From Chryseobacterium ureilyticum (GTDB lineage: Bacteria > Bacteroidota > Bacteroidia > Flavobacteriales > Weeksellaceae), in assembly GCF_900156735.1 (NCBI RefSeq), contig NZ_FTOL01000001.1:310001-374000 (forward strand): 64,000 bases of DNA, in the 5' to 3' direction. The translations under genes were made by a program, and so were the position numbers. Each line of letters begins with the position of its first letter. The stretch's first letter is position 1. Positions 27,261 to 37,072 of the stretch are shown piece by piece. The notes below the pieces were generated by a model. That model was not told the DNA's origin. It worked only from the letters and a program-made list of their open reading frames with translations, and made no database searches.

Positions 27261-28313
27261 ATGGGGGATTTAAATTTTTTCAATATTAATAAGAAAATGA
27301 TTTTTCTGTTAATGGTTGCCTTTTACAGCGTCATAAACGCACAGTGTATACCGTATACAGGGCAGGTTATGACAAGTGGAAATACATATTGTATCAATGG
27401 AGGTTATACAACACTCAGTGGTGCAAATATTCCTAATGGAGCGACCCTTATTGTACAGTCCGGGCAGTTTCAGGTTTCAGGTGTTCAGGTAATGGGTACT
27501 CTTGAAATTGCTGATGGAGCAAGTGTGAAATCTAATGGGTCCATTATAATCGGGGTGTATGGAAGTAATATGGACTCAAGAGTTAAGTTGGGCACAAAAT
27601 CATTTCTTTCTCTAACGGGAGCTGTAGTTCAGGGAGATCCAAGTCAAGCCGAATTTTATCCGGGGCGTACTTCTATGATTGAGATGGGAACTAATAGTGT
27701 GGTAGAGATATGTGGAACCTTTACGCAGCAATCTACTACATATCCATCGGTTAAGTACGTAGGTATACCTACAGGTAAGGCTTACTGTATTGCCAAGGCA
27801 GATGTAAGTGGGGGTGGTGGAGCCTCTGTAATAAGTAACGACAGTCAGATTGTGGCAATCGCTATGGGGTCTGTTGTGGGATTAGGTATGGGAAATGCAA
27901 GTTTCTGTGGTCCGAATGCTACGTCAGCTACATGTCCATCTCTTTGGCCAAGTGGATTGTCAGATGATAAAGACGTTTGTGGAAATGCACCAGTGATTAT
28001 TAATGAAATAGATTCATTCTGTACGAAGGCTGGAACAACAGGAACTCCTGATAGTTTTACCAAATTCGGAATTACAGTACAGGAGAAAAACAATGCGTGG
28101 CCAGAAAATGTTCCTAATGGTTTCCTTGCTATGGAGGCAAAAAATAAAGGTTTTGTGATTACAAGAGTTCAGCACGTAAGCCAGACCCCACAACCTGGAG
28201 ATGCTATTACAGACCCAAAAGAAGGAATGTTATTATATGATATCCAGGATAAATGTGTAAAGCTTTATAATGGTACTGTGTGGAAATGTGTAGAAAGAAG
28301 TTGTAACGATTAA
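27261..28313 (+). CDS. Secreted beta-rich surface protein
   Basis: 350 residues. A signal sequence ends at about residue 27 (VINAQ); an internal ATG at codon 13 would also give a good signal peptide. The mature part starts with repeated short strand-turn units (GATLIVQSGQFQVSG, MGTLEIADGASVKSNG) that suggest a right-handed beta helix, followed by a Cys-rich segment and a C-terminal module, EGMLLYDIQDKCVKLYNGTVW. The module is shared with the next gene and the protein at 927-2387. Function is unknown; it may be a cell-surface or secreted adhesin-like protein. It and the next gene are 18 bp apart and probably one operon. Confidence 0.7.
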   Translation: MGDLNFFNINKKMIFLLMVAFYSVINAQCIPYTGQVMTSGNTYCINGGYTTLSGANIPNGATLIVQSGQFQVSGVQVMGTLEIADGASVKSNGSIIIGVYGSNMDSRVKLGTKSFLSLTGAVVQGDPSQAEFYPGRTSMIEMGTNSVVEICGTFTQQSTTYPSVKYVGIPTGKAYCIAKADVSGGGGASVISNDSQIVAIAMGSVVGLGMGNASFCGPNATSATCPSLWPSGLSDDKDVCGNAPVIINEIDSFCTKAGTTGTPDSFTKFGITVQEKNNAWPENVPNGFLAMEAKNKGFVITRVQHVSQTPQPGDAITDPKEGMLLYDIQDKCVKLYNGTVWKCVERSCND

Positions 28314-28331
28314 TCTAATTGATAAAGTATT

Positions 28332-28847
28332 ATGAAAAATATAAGAAATATAAGTATAGTAGCTGCACTTGTTATTTTTAATCTTTCTATTGCTCAAGTA
28401 GCCATTGGAAAACAAGTGGTAGACGGCAATAGCACGGTTTTGGATTTCAATAATGTGGCTGGGAATACAAAAGGATTAATCCTTCCAGCAACGTCAGGAC
28501 TTCCTACCGGAACTCTGGTAAATGGAACTTTTATTTTTGATGTGACTGATAATAAAGTGAAAGTGTATGAAAATGATACATGGAAACCACTTTCCGATGC
28601 TGGAAACTCTAGTGCTGTTGTTGCGAATACATCTGCAGAACTAGGGAAGGGAGTAATAATGGGGGCTGCCACCAGTACAGCAGACGGCGTACTGGTATTG
28701 GAATCTTCAGATAAGGCGATGATCCTTCCTCAGATAGCAACACCTCATGTAAATGTTAAAAATCCATATCCGGGGATGATATGTTATGATACAACCAGTA
28801 AAACACTGGCTATATTTGACGGAACCGTTTGGAATTACTGGAAATAA
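28332..28847 (+). CDS. Small secreted protein with two W-box modules
   Basis: 171 residues with a signal peptide (residues 1-21, ending LSIAQ). The short G-x-x-x-YD...DGxxW module occurs twice: GTFIFDVTDNKVKVYENDTW (about residues 68-87) and GMICYDTTSKTLAIFDGTVW (about 148-167). Between them is an alanine/glycine-rich segment. This type of protein is common downstream of secreted surface proteins in Chryseobacterium. It is the second gene of an operon with the 350-residue protein. No enzymatic function is visible. Confidence 0.65.
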   Translation: MKNIRNISIVAALVIFNLSIAQVAIGKQVVDGNSTVLDFNNVAGNTKGLILPATSGLPTGTLVNGTFIFDVTDNKVKVYENDTWKPLSDAGNSSAVVANTSAELGKGVIMGAATSTADGVLVLESSDKAMILPQIATPHVNVKNPYPGMICYDTTSKTLAIFDGTVWNYWK

Positions 28848-28901
28848 TAAAAGATAAATTATGCCGGAAAGCCGGCTTATATAAGTTTATAATGTGTATT
28901 G

Positions 28902-28938
28902 AAGCAGTGGTATAATGTAGTTATATCGCTGCTTTTTT
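28902..28938 (+). terminator. Rho-independent terminator
   Basis: AAGCAG pairs with CTGCTT, inner GGTATAA with TTATATC, loop TGTAG region, then a T run. It follows the small secreted protein operon. Confidence 0.7.
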
Positions 28939-28964
28939 ATAAGACTGTATTTAATAAAAAAATA

Positions 28965-28998
28965 AGAGATTACAATCAGGTAATTGTAATCTCTTTTT
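28965..28998. terminator. Second hairpin terminator
   Basis: AGAGATTACAAT (28965-28976) pairs perfectly with ATTGTAATCTCT (28983-28994), followed by TTTT. It may back up the first terminator; its near symmetry allows use from both strands. Confidence 0.75.
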
Positions 28999-29474
28999 AG
29001 CTAAACAAATAATGTAGATTACATACCTTACAAGATATCTGTTTCATCGTAGAGTATTGTGTTAATCTGGACCTCTTTTTTCTTCGTTTGTATTTTTGCA
29101 GATATTATTTAAAAGAAATCTCGTTTCTTAGGTTTTTCATGAATTAAAAGACGGATTTACTGTATCAGGAATTAAGTGAATTGCCTTTTGAGTAAATTTT
29201 TAAATGTTGATGCTTTTCACGTGACAAACATATTTAATAATCATAAATGTCTCCAAAAAAACACCTACGACACAGATACACTATATATGTGTTTATTGGT
29301 TTAATGGTTTGATTTCCAATTTGTTTAAATTGATTATGGTAAATTGAAAAAGTTTAAGATAGGCTACTAAAATAATTGAAAAATAACTTGTATATCAATA
29401 TCTACTTAATCTGTGTGTGTGAATCAATTGTTTGCGATTTTTAAATAGTTGAGTGTTGTTGGTGTAATTTCTAT

Positions 29475-29945
29475 CTATACAATCTGGGCACTTTCTTTAA
29501 TACTGCTCATCACAAAAATACTTTTGGTCTGTCCAATCCCTTCGATTTCTGATAATTTATTGATGAAAAATTCATGAAATTCATCCATATTGGGAGCTAG
29601 GATTTTCAGCATGAAATCAAAATCACCACTAATATTATAAAACTCAACAACTTCTTTCAGTTTGCTTACTTCTTCAATGAATTTTCCAGCAGTTTTTTTA
29701 TTGTGGACATTCAAAGCGATCATACAGATAACCATCATCCCTTTGTTTACTTTTTTGCGGTCCACAACAGCTGTATATTCTTTAATAATCCCTGATTTTT
29801 CCATACGTTTGATACGCTCATGGGTAGGAGTAGGGCTGAGATTGATCCTTGCAGAAATATCACGAACGCTCATTTTAGCATCTCTTTGAAGAAGCCTTAA
29901 AATAGAAAGATCTTTTTCGTCTGGAGTATAATTTTCTGTTGCCAT
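29475..29945 (-). CDS. Lrp/AsnC-family regulator
   Basis: 156 residues from the ATG at 29945 (the frame extends upstream, but that extension is polar and unlike the family). An HTH near residues 8-50 (KDLSILRLLQRDAKMSVRDI, then LSPTPTHERIKRME) is followed by the RAM/AsnC-type effector domain (VVEFYNISGDFDFMLKILAP). It is a feast/famine-type regulator that binds an amino acid or related effector. It diverges from the DHA2 exporter with 142 bp between start codons, so it probably regulates it. Confidence 0.9.
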   Translation of the reverse strand: MATENYTPDEKDLSILRLLQRDAKMSVRDISARINLSPTPTHERIKRMEKSGIIKEYTAVVDRKKVNKGMMVICMIALNVHNKKTAGKFIEEVSKLKEVVEFYNISGDFDFMLKILAPNMDEFHEFFINKLSEIEGIGQTKSIFVMSSIKESAQIV

Positions 29946-30063
29946 TTGTTCTGTTTTATGAATATTATTGTATTGAAACAGTTGTTTTGTTCTTTTTGTA
30001 TAGTTTTTATTTGTACTTTGTTCCAAATTTAATATAAAATTTTCACATATGTTCTGTTAATTT

Positions 30064-30071
30064 TAATTTTG
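30064..30071 (+). promoter_or_regulatory. -7 box of the DHA2 exporter promoter
   Basis: TAATTTTG matches the TAnnTTTG consensus, 16 bp before the ATG of the exporter. It lies in the divergent Lrp-exporter intergenic region. Confidence 0.4.
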
Positions 30072-30087
30072 CAGGAAATTTGAACGT

Positions 30088-31479
30088 ATGGATACAAGGA
30101 AGAATATAATATTAATTTTAGCATCAGTAGGAACTTTTGTAGAGGCTTTGGATATTGCCATTATTAATTTAACAATTCCTTCTATCCAGGAACAGTTTCA
30201 TATTGGAGCGGGAACCGTTCAATGGTTGCAAACCCTTTATGTCTTGTTTTTTGGAGGCTTTCTTATCATTGGTGGAAAACTTTCCGATCAGATAGGTAGA
30301 AAGAAAATGTTTCTATGGGGAGCGCTTATTTTCATGTTAACATCATTGGGAGCAGGCTTGTCTCAAAGTTTTGAAATGTTAGCATTATTCAGAGCTTTAC
30401 AAGGATTAGGTGCTGCGTTTGTGATGCCGTCTGCGTTATCCATTGTTACCAATACTTTCAGAGGTGAGCAGGAGAGAAATCGTGCGATAGGAGTTTTCAG
30501 TTCCTTTGCAGCGATTGGTTCAGGAAGTGGTCTTTCAGTAGGAGGGATTATCAGTACATATCTAAGCTGGCATTGGGTATTCCTTATTAATGTTCCGATT
30601 CTTCTGATCACATTGATCTTGTCTTATTATTACTTGCCAACAGATGAGAAAAATGAAAATAGACAGAAAACAGATGTTATTTCCGGGATATTAATGGTGA
30701 TTGGACTTTTAAGTTTAACATATGGAACGCACGAATTGGTTCATATTAAAGAACAGCCTTTTCTTGTAGTAGGCTCATTAGTGGCGGCAGTAGTACTTTT
30801 AGTAATGGTATTTTATCGATTAAGATCCGTTGCAGAGCCATTATTCGATTTAAAACTGTTTAAACACGGTTCGTTAGTGGTTTCTAATGCTGCTTTCTTT
30901 ACTCTGGGAGCATTTTTTATCGGGTTTTTATTCCTGATTTCATTAATGCTACAAAAGGATATGGGGCATAGTGCTGCCTCCGCAGGATTAATGCTTGTTC
31001 CTTTCAGTATTTTATCAGCTTTAACGGCAAAGTTTGTTTTACCACATATTTCAAAACGATTAAATTCTTCTCAAATGGGAGTTTTCGGATGGTCTTTTAT
31101 GTTGATGGGAGGTGTGTTATTATTGATTTCTGTGTTTACAGGTCATCCGCTGACTGTCGTTCTTCTGGGAGCGGCATGTATCTCAGGAGTTGGAATGACA
31201 TTCTGTTTTACAGCATTGTCTGTGCTTGGAATTCAGGATGTAGAGGCTTCAAATTATGGATTGGCATCAAGTTTGAGTTCTACAAGTTACTTCTTGGGAG
31301 CCGGAATCGGATTATCATTTATGACGTTAATGAGTCAGGTTTTTCCTTCGGAATTTGCGGTAGGAAGTCTTAATCTTATCATCTTAATTGGTTATGCTCT
31401 TTTGGCACTGGGAATGTTATCCTATTTTATATTGAAAAGCTTAAAAGTGAAGCAGACAGAAGTAGCTGTTTCATCATAA
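30088..31479 (+). CDS. DHA2-family MFS multidrug exporter
   Basis: 463 residues with about 14 membrane segments, as in DHA2/EmrB-QacA exporters. Motif A is GGKLSDQIGRKKMF; the first helix EALDIAIINLTIPSI and the motif C-like GSGLSVGGIIS region are typical of DHA2. It exports drugs or metabolites using the proton gradient. The family is common and substrates cannot be assigned. It is divergent from an Lrp-type regulator and ends at a terminator about 35 bp downstream. Confidence 0.88.
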   Translation: MDTRKNIILILASVGTFVEALDIAIINLTIPSIQEQFHIGAGTVQWLQTLYVLFFGGFLIIGGKLSDQIGRKKMFLWGALIFMLTSLGAGLSQSFEMLALFRALQGLGAAFVMPSALSIVTNTFRGEQERNRAIGVFSSFAAIGSGSGLSVGGIISTYLSWHWVFLINVPILLITLILSYYYLPTDEKNENRQKTDVISGILMVIGLLSLTYGTHELVHIKEQPFLVVGSLVAAVVLLVMVFYRLRSVAEPLFDLKLFKHGSLVVSNAAFFTLGAFFIGFLFLISLMLQKDMGHSAASAGLMLVPFSILSALTAKFVLPHISKRLNSSQMGVFGWSFMLMGGVLLLISVFTGHPLTVVLLGAACISGVGMTFCFTALSVLGIQDVEASNYGLASSLSSTSYFLGAGIGLSFMTLMSQVFPSEFAVGSLNLIILIGYALLALGMLSYFILKSLKVKQTEVAVSS

Positions 31480-31513
31480 GCGACCTTAAAATTACACAAA
31501 CTATATGATAAAG

Positions 31514-31545
31514 GAATCGGTGCTTTAGGTGTCGGTTCTTTTTTT
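31514..31545 (+). terminator. Rho-independent terminator
   Basis: GAATCG pairs with CGGTTC (one G-U pair), followed by seven T. It ends the exporter gene. Confidence 0.65.
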
Positions 31546-31616
31546 GCCTTTCGTTGATTGTACTTTTTCAAAATTTCACCTTTTTCATTACCTTCGTATA
31601 CTATAATCCGTTTTCC

Positions 31617-32543
31617 ATGGCTAAAAAACTCAGAAAAGAACCTCTTCCAGAATCCGATTTCGTCTCAAAATTAGCTTTTGATGAAGTTTTGCAACAGGTA
31701 GGGTTTGATCTTAGGATCAAAGAGTTTGTGGTAATGGAAATTGAGAAGGCGAATTATATTATAAAACCGAATATTCCTTACCGTTCAGATTATTTCTGTA
31801 TTTTTCTTGTGCAGGAGGGAAGTATTGGTTTCAGGCTGGATGATAAAAGCTATGAATTGTTTCAAGGAGATGCTATTTTTTGTCCCATGTTAGAAACCTT
31901 TTGGTTGGAAGATGTTTCGGAAAAATATAGAGCAACGTATATTTTCTTTTCAGTCGATTTTATTTCGCAGGCGGGTTTCAATTATAAGTCAAACAATGTT
32001 CTGAAGAGTCTTTCATCAGATCCTACTCATATTATCAGGAATGAACCTGACTTATTCAGGAAACTTAATTTTCATCTTGGCGAATTGAAACACCTGAATA
32101 ATAAGGAAAAAGATAATTATTACTTTAATGAAATGATCTGGTATCACTTCTCGCTGGTGATTTATGAAATAGACAATTACTTCAAGAAAATTGAAAAACC
32201 TCTTGTCGTTACCCATAGAGAAGATGAACTTACAACAAGTTTCTTTACACTGGTACAGGAGCATTTTAAAGAAGAACATAATGTGCAATTCTATGCGGAT
32301 AAGCTATTTATCAGCCGTAAATACCTTACGAAGGTCATTAATAAAACAATGAGTAAATCGCCGCGGGATATCATTCATCAGGTATTGGCGGTAGAAGCAA
32401 GGCTCTTGCTTAAAAATCCCAATCTTAACGTTAGTGAAGTTGCTGCTCAGCTTAAATTTTCAGATCAGGCATCATTCAGCAAATTTTTCAAAAAACATAC
32501 CGGAAGGTCACCTTTGGAATATAGAAAAGATGATTTATATTGA
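31617..32543 (+). CDS. AraC-family regulator of the efflux operon
   Basis: 308 residues from the ATG at 31617 (an upstream TTG frame adds 21 hydrophobic residues and is rejected). N-terminal cupin-type sensor domain, then C-terminal AraC HTH pair: VQFYADKLFISRKYLTKVIN and VSEVAAQLKFSDQASFSKFF, ending TGRSPLEYR. It is the gene immediately upstream of the RND operon on the same strand (216 bp gap), a common arrangement for a regulator activating an efflux system. The effector is unknown. Confidence 0.88.
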   Translation: MAKKLRKEPLPESDFVSKLAFDEVLQQVGFDLRIKEFVVMEIEKANYIIKPNIPYRSDYFCIFLVQEGSIGFRLDDKSYELFQGDAIFCPMLETFWLEDVSEKYRATYIFFSVDFISQAGFNYKSNNVLKSLSSDPTHIIRNEPDLFRKLNFHLGELKHLNNKEKDNYYFNEMIWYHFSLVIYEIDNYFKKIEKPLVVTHREDELTTSFFTLVQEHFKEEHNVQFYADKLFISRKYLTKVINKTMSKSPRDIIHQVLAVEARLLLKNPNLNVSEVAAQLKFSDQASFSKFFKKHTGRSPLEYRKDDLY

Positions 32544-32759
32544 AAATGAGTTGATTGTGTTTTAGATGTCTTTTTGATAAAATTAACGCTGAATTCTGAT
32601 TTAAAATATAGAAATATCTTATTTAAATTATCTATGAATGATATTTCTCAGGTTTTTAAAAATAAGGAGTCTTTTTGACAAAACAAGGAGTTTTTTGAAT
32701 AATCCGATTGAATTTTTTTCGTTCGAATTTTGTCCGGAAAATTTAAAAGGACTATTGTT

Positions 32760-33905
32760 ATGCAAAGATTTTTTATTCAGAAATCAACCATACTTTTCCT
32801 CTCGCTCATCGTCTTGGCGGGATGTAGGAAAAACAACCAAAACCAATCTTATCAACAGCAGGCACCAGAACTTCCTGTAGAAATAGTAAAACAGGGAGAT
32901 GCTACTGTTTCCAGAGAATATGCAGCATCCATTGAAGGTATTTCCAATGTAGAAATAAGACCGCAGGTAACCGGATATTTAAGCAAAATTTTTGTAGATG
33001 AAGGAGATTATGTGAGAGCAGGGCAGCCTTTATTCAAAATTGAAGACAGGATATTCGCTGAACAGCTAAAAAGTGCTCAGGCAGCTTTGATTACAGCACA
33101 AGCTAATCTTTCAACTTCAAGAATTAATCTGGATAGAAAAAAGGAGCTTTTCAGAAATAAAATGGTTTCCGAAATTCAGGTGAAAGAAGCGGAGGCAGCT
33201 TATAATGCAGCAAGAGGTGCAGTAAGCCAGTCAACATCTTCTATTGAATCAGCAAAGATCAATCTTAATTTCTCAACAATTAAAGCTCCGGTGAGCGGAT
33301 TTATCGGAAGGTTTAATTACCGTTTGGGAAGTTTAATGACACCAGGTAATCAGGAACCGATTACGTTGTTATCAGACATTCATCAGGTGTTTACTTATTT
33401 CAGTTTAAGTGAAAATGATTTCAACAATTTTCAGAAACAATATGAAGGAAGCAATATTGACGAGGTGATTAAAAATACTCCTGCAGTATCTCTATTGCTT
33501 TCTGGTGGTGAAAAATATGCTGAAGCTGGAAGAATTGATGCCGTGGAAGGACAGTTTAATAAAACTACAGGTTCTATCACGTTAAGAGCAAGATTCAACA
33601 ATCCGAATAATACTTTAAGAAGCGGAAACACAGGGAAGATCTTATTAAACCAGTTTTACAGCAATGTGGTTTTACTTCCTATCGCATCTACCAGAACTAT
33701 TCAGGATAAAGTTTTCGTGTTTACTATCAAAAATGGAAAAGCAGAAATGCTTCCTGTAGAGGTGAATGGAAAAGCTGGTGATAATTTCATTGTATCCAAA
33801 GGGTTGAAGGCTGGAGATCAGTATATCGTTTCCGGTTTCGACAGATTGCAGCCGGGAACTCCTGTAGTGGCACAAAAGAAAAATGCTCAACAGAAAAAAT
33901 CGTAA
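32760..33905 (+). CDS. RND efflux periplasmic adaptor lipoprotein
   Basis: 381 residues from the ATG at 32760 (a TTG start 30 bp upstream is unlikely). A lipoprotein signal ends LIVLAGC. It has the HlyD/MFP order: lipoyl halves (VEIRPQVTGYLSKIFVDEGD, TIKAPVSGFIGRFNYRLGSL), the intervening coiled coil (residues about 95-165), and a beta-barrel plus membrane-proximal domain. It bridges the inner-membrane RND pump and the outer-membrane channel. It is the first gene of an adaptor-pump-channel operon, 9 bp before the pump gene. Confidence 0.93.
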   Translation: MQRFFIQKSTILFLSLIVLAGCRKNNQNQSYQQQAPELPVEIVKQGDATVSREYAASIEGISNVEIRPQVTGYLSKIFVDEGDYVRAGQPLFKIEDRIFAEQLKSAQAALITAQANLSTSRINLDRKKELFRNKMVSEIQVKEAEAAYNAARGAVSQSTSSIESAKINLNFSTIKAPVSGFIGRFNYRLGSLMTPGNQEPITLLSDIHQVFTYFSLSENDFNNFQKQYEGSNIDEVIKNTPAVSLLLSGGEKYAEAGRIDAVEGQFNKTTGSITLRARFNNPNNTLRSGNTGKILLNQFYSNVVLLPIASTRTIQDKVFVFTIKNGKAEMLPVEVNGKAGDNFIVSKGLKAGDQYIVSGFDRLQPGTPVVAQKKNAQQKKS

Positions 33906-33914
33906 GAAGAAATC

Positions 33915-36900
33915 ATGTTAAAGAAAATTATAAAAAGACCCGTACTGGCAACGGTTATTTCCGTATTGCTGGTGATTCTCGGGATCGTCGGTATGGTCAG
34001 CTTGCCGATTACAAAATTCCCGGACATTGCACCGCCTACCGTTATGGTAACAGCTGCTTATCCGGGAGCCAATGCTGAAACGATTGCAAGATCTGTGGCA
34101 CCACCATTGGAAAATGCAATCAATGGGGTGGAAAATATGGACTATATTACTTCTACAGCAAGTAATGACGGTACTTTGAGTATCACTGTTATCTTTAAAT
34201 TGGGAACAGATCCCGATCAGGCGGCAATTAACGTTCAGAACAGGGTGGCACAGGTAACAAACCAGCTTCCTGCTGAGGTAATTCAAGCCGGAATCACCAC
34301 TGTGAAAAGGCAGAACAGTATGATCGCGATGGTTTCCCTCACAAGTAAAGATGGTTCTATGAATGATCTCTTTCTTGAAAACTATGCGAAAATCAATATT
34401 GTTCCGGAACTAAAAAGGGTAAAAGGAGTAGGAGATGCCATGGTGTACGGAAACAAAGATTACTCAATGCGTATCTGGCTTGATCCTAATAAACTGACCT
34501 CTTATAATCTCACACCTTCAGATGTTTCCAGAGCAATTCAGAGTCAAAACCTTGAAGCAGCACCCGGAAGACTGGGAGAAAGAAGTAAAGAGGTGATGGA
34601 ATATGTTCTTCGTTACAAAGGAAAATTCACGGAGCCTGAACAATATGAAAATATCACGATTAAAGCATTGAACGACGGTTCTGTTTTAAAATTAAAAGAT
34701 ATAGCAAAAGTTGAATTCGGAGCTTACAGTTATACCGTTTCCTCTAATTTCAACAAGAAGGCTTCTGTAACGATGGCAATTTTCCAGATGGCTGGATCAA
34801 ATGCGAATGAAGTACAGATCGCTCTTCAGGAAAGAATGAAAGAACTGGAAAAATCTTTCCCTGCAGGAATGGATTATGAAATTCCTTATGCAACAAAAGA
34901 AGCTTTGGATCAGTCTATTGAACAGGTAATTCATACATTGATTGAAGCATTTATTCTTGTATTCATTGTAGTGTATATTTTCTTACAGGATTTCAGATCA
35001 ACATTGATTCCGGCAATTGCGGTTCCGGTTTCTATCGTAGGAACGTTCTTCTTTATGAAGATTTTTGGATTCTCTATCAATATTCTTACGCTATTTGCCC
35101 TCGTGCTCGCCATTGGTATTGTGGTAGATGACGCGATTGTTGTAGTAGAAGCGGTTCATGCTAAAATGGAACATAAGAAATTGAACCCGAGGGCGGCAAC
35201 CATGTCGGCAATGAGTGAGATTACGGGAGCAATTGTTTCCATTACTTTAATCATGTCTGCGGTATTCGTTCCGGTGGCATTCATGAGTGGTTCCACAGGA
35301 TTGTTCTATCAGCAGTTTGCATTAACATTAGCAATTGCAATTGTAATTTCGGCAATTAATGCATTGACATTGAGCCCGGCTTTATGTGCTTTGTTCTTAA
35401 AACAACATCATGGCGGAGCCCATGAAAAAATGAATTTCAAAGACCGTTTCTTTGCAGGATTTAATGCAAGTTTCAATAAACTGACATTCCGATACGGAAA
35501 AGCAGTATTATTCCTTTTAAAGAAAAAATGGATCGCATTGGCAATGATTGTTGCTTTCGGAGGATTGTTTGTCTGGATGTCTATGACTACACCAAAAGGA
35601 TTTATTCCGGACGAAGATCAGAGTTTTATCATTGTGACAGCCAATCTGGCTCCGGGAGCCTCTAAAGACAGAACATCCAAAGTGGTTTCAGATACAGAAG
35701 ATCTTTTAATGAAAAATCCGGCGGTAGATAAAGTGATTTCAGTAGACGGGCTGAACCTGTTCAGTGGTTCGATGTCATCTTCGGCGGCTTCTATTTTCGT
35801 TAAATTAAAAAACTCAGGAGAAAGAGGTGCTGTTAACAATATTAATGATATTATCGGGCAGACCCAAGGAATGCTTTCTCAGGATAAAAGAGCGAATTTC
35901 CTTGTGATCAATACACCAACCGTTGATGGTTTCGGAAACACAAGTGGAATGGAACTGGTGCTTCAGGACCGTACCAACGGAGAACTTCAGAACCTTGGAA
36001 ATATCTCTTACGGAATGATGGGTGCTTTGATGCAGAGACCTGAAGTTGCCGTAGCATTTACAACATTTGATGTGACTTATCCGCAGTTTGAAGTGCTTGT
36101 AGATGAAGTGAAAGCAGCGCAGCTTGGTGTGAATGTTTCTGATGTATTAGGAGTGATGCAGGGATATTATGGAAGTATTCAGGCTTCTGATTTCAACAGA
36201 TTCGGGAAATATTACAGAGTTTTGGTACAATCTACTCCAGAAACAAGACAGGATAAAGAATCCCTGAACGGTATTTTCGTGAAAAATAATTTAGGACAAA
36301 TGGTTCCTATTAATACTTTGGTGAGCCTAAAGCAGGTAACCGGAGCTGAAGTCGTAGACCGTTTCAATCTTTTCAACTCATCAAATCTTACAGTAATGGC
36401 TGCTCCGGGTTACAGTACGGGACAGGCAATGGCTGCTGTAGAAGAAGTGAGCAAGCAGGTACTTCCTCCGGGATATACTTATGATTACAAAGGAATGAGC
36501 CGTGAAGAAGCAGGTTCAAGCTCACAGTCAGTAATGATTTTCGGACTGTGTATTGTGTTTGTATTCTTCCTGTTGTCTGCGCAATATGAAAGTTATATTC
36601 TCCCATTCGCAGTATTGATCGCTATTCCGGTAGGTTTATCAGGCGTTTTTGTGGGAATTACTTTTGCTGAATTATCCAATAATATTTACGTTCAGATTGC
36701 TTTGGTAATGTTGATTGGGCTTTTGGCGAAGAACGGTATTTTGATCGTAGAATTTGCTATTCAGAGACGTAGAGCTGGGAAAAGTCTTATTGCTTCTGCA
36801 GTTGAAGGCGCGAAGGCGCGTTTACGCCCGATTTTGATGACCTCTCTCGCATTCATTACCGGTTTGATTCCATTGATTTTTGTAGTAGGACCTTCTGCAT

Positions 36901-37055
36901 TGGGTAACCATTCCATCGGGTATGCAGCGATTTCAGGGATGCTTTTCGGAACAATCTTAGGAATTTTCGTGGTACCTGTACTTTTTGTAATGTTCCAGGC
37001 TTTGCATGAAAAAATTAACGGAAGAGTAGTAACGGATGCAGATTGGGAATATTAA
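33915..37055 (+). CDS. RND multidrug efflux permease (AcrB/HAE1 type)
   Basis: 1046 residues, full length for HAE1 pumps. First helix plus periplasmic porter entry (TKFPDIAPPTVMVTAAYPGA), central transmembrane Asp-Asp pair in motif D (LAIGIVVDDAIVVVEAV) and C-terminal repeat (PIFVVGPSALG region; GFIPDEDQSF). The proton-relay Asps are present. With the adaptor and TolC-like protein it forms a tripartite pump exporting drugs, bile acids or detergents. Probably activated by the AraC regulator upstream. Confidence 0.95.
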   Translation: MLKKIIKRPVLATVISVLLVILGIVGMVSLPITKFPDIAPPTVMVTAAYPGANAETIARSVAPPLENAINGVENMDYITSTASNDGTLSITVIFKLGTDPDQAAINVQNRVAQVTNQLPAEVIQAGITTVKRQNSMIAMVSLTSKDGSMNDLFLENYAKINIVPELKRVKGVGDAMVYGNKDYSMRIWLDPNKLTSYNLTPSDVSRAIQSQNLEAAPGRLGERSKEVMEYVLRYKGKFTEPEQYENITIKALNDGSVLKLKDIAKVEFGAYSYTVSSNFNKKASVTMAIFQMAGSNANEVQIALQERMKELEKSFPAGMDYEIPYATKEALDQSIEQVIHTLIEAFILVFIVVYIFLQDFRSTLIPAIAVPVSIVGTFFFMKIFGFSINILTLFALVLAIGIVVDDAIVVVEAVHAKMEHKKLNPRAATMSAMSEITGAIVSITLIMSAVFVPVAFMSGSTGLFYQQFALTLAIAIVISAINALTLSPALCALFLKQHHGGAHEKMNFKDRFFAGFNASFNKLTFRYGKAVLFLLKKKWIALAMIVAFGGLFVWMSMTTPKGFIPDEDQSFIIVTANLAPGASKDRTSKVVSDTEDLLMKNPAVDKVISVDGLNLFSGSMSSSAASIFVKLKNSGERGAVNNINDIIGQTQGMLSQDKRANFLVINTPTVDGFGNTSGMELVLQDRTNGELQNLGNISYGMMGALMQRPEVAVAFTTFDVTYPQFEVLVDEVKAAQLGVNVSDVLGVMQGYYGSIQASDFNRFGKYYRVLVQSTPETRQDKESLNGIFVKNNLGQMVPINTLVSLKQVTGAEVVDRFNLFNSSNLTVMAAPGYSTGQAMAAVEEVSKQVLPPGYTYDYKGMSREEAGSSSQSVMIFGLCIVFVFFLLSAQYESYILPFAVLIAIPVGLSGVFVGITFAELSNNIYVQIALVMLIGLLAKNGILIVEFAIQRRRAGKSLIASAVEGAKARLRPILMTSLAFITGLIPLIFVVGPSALGNHSIGYAAISGMLFGTILGIFVVPVLFVMFQALHEKINGRVVTDADWEY

Positions 37056-37072
37056 TTCAAATGATTTTAACA

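Larger units (their letters stand above)
28848..29474. other. 627-bp intergenic region between convergent genes
   Basis: The first 150 bp hold two terminators (28902-28938, 28965-28998). The remaining 475 bp are AT-rich with no ORF or repeat that I can support. Confidence 0.55.
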
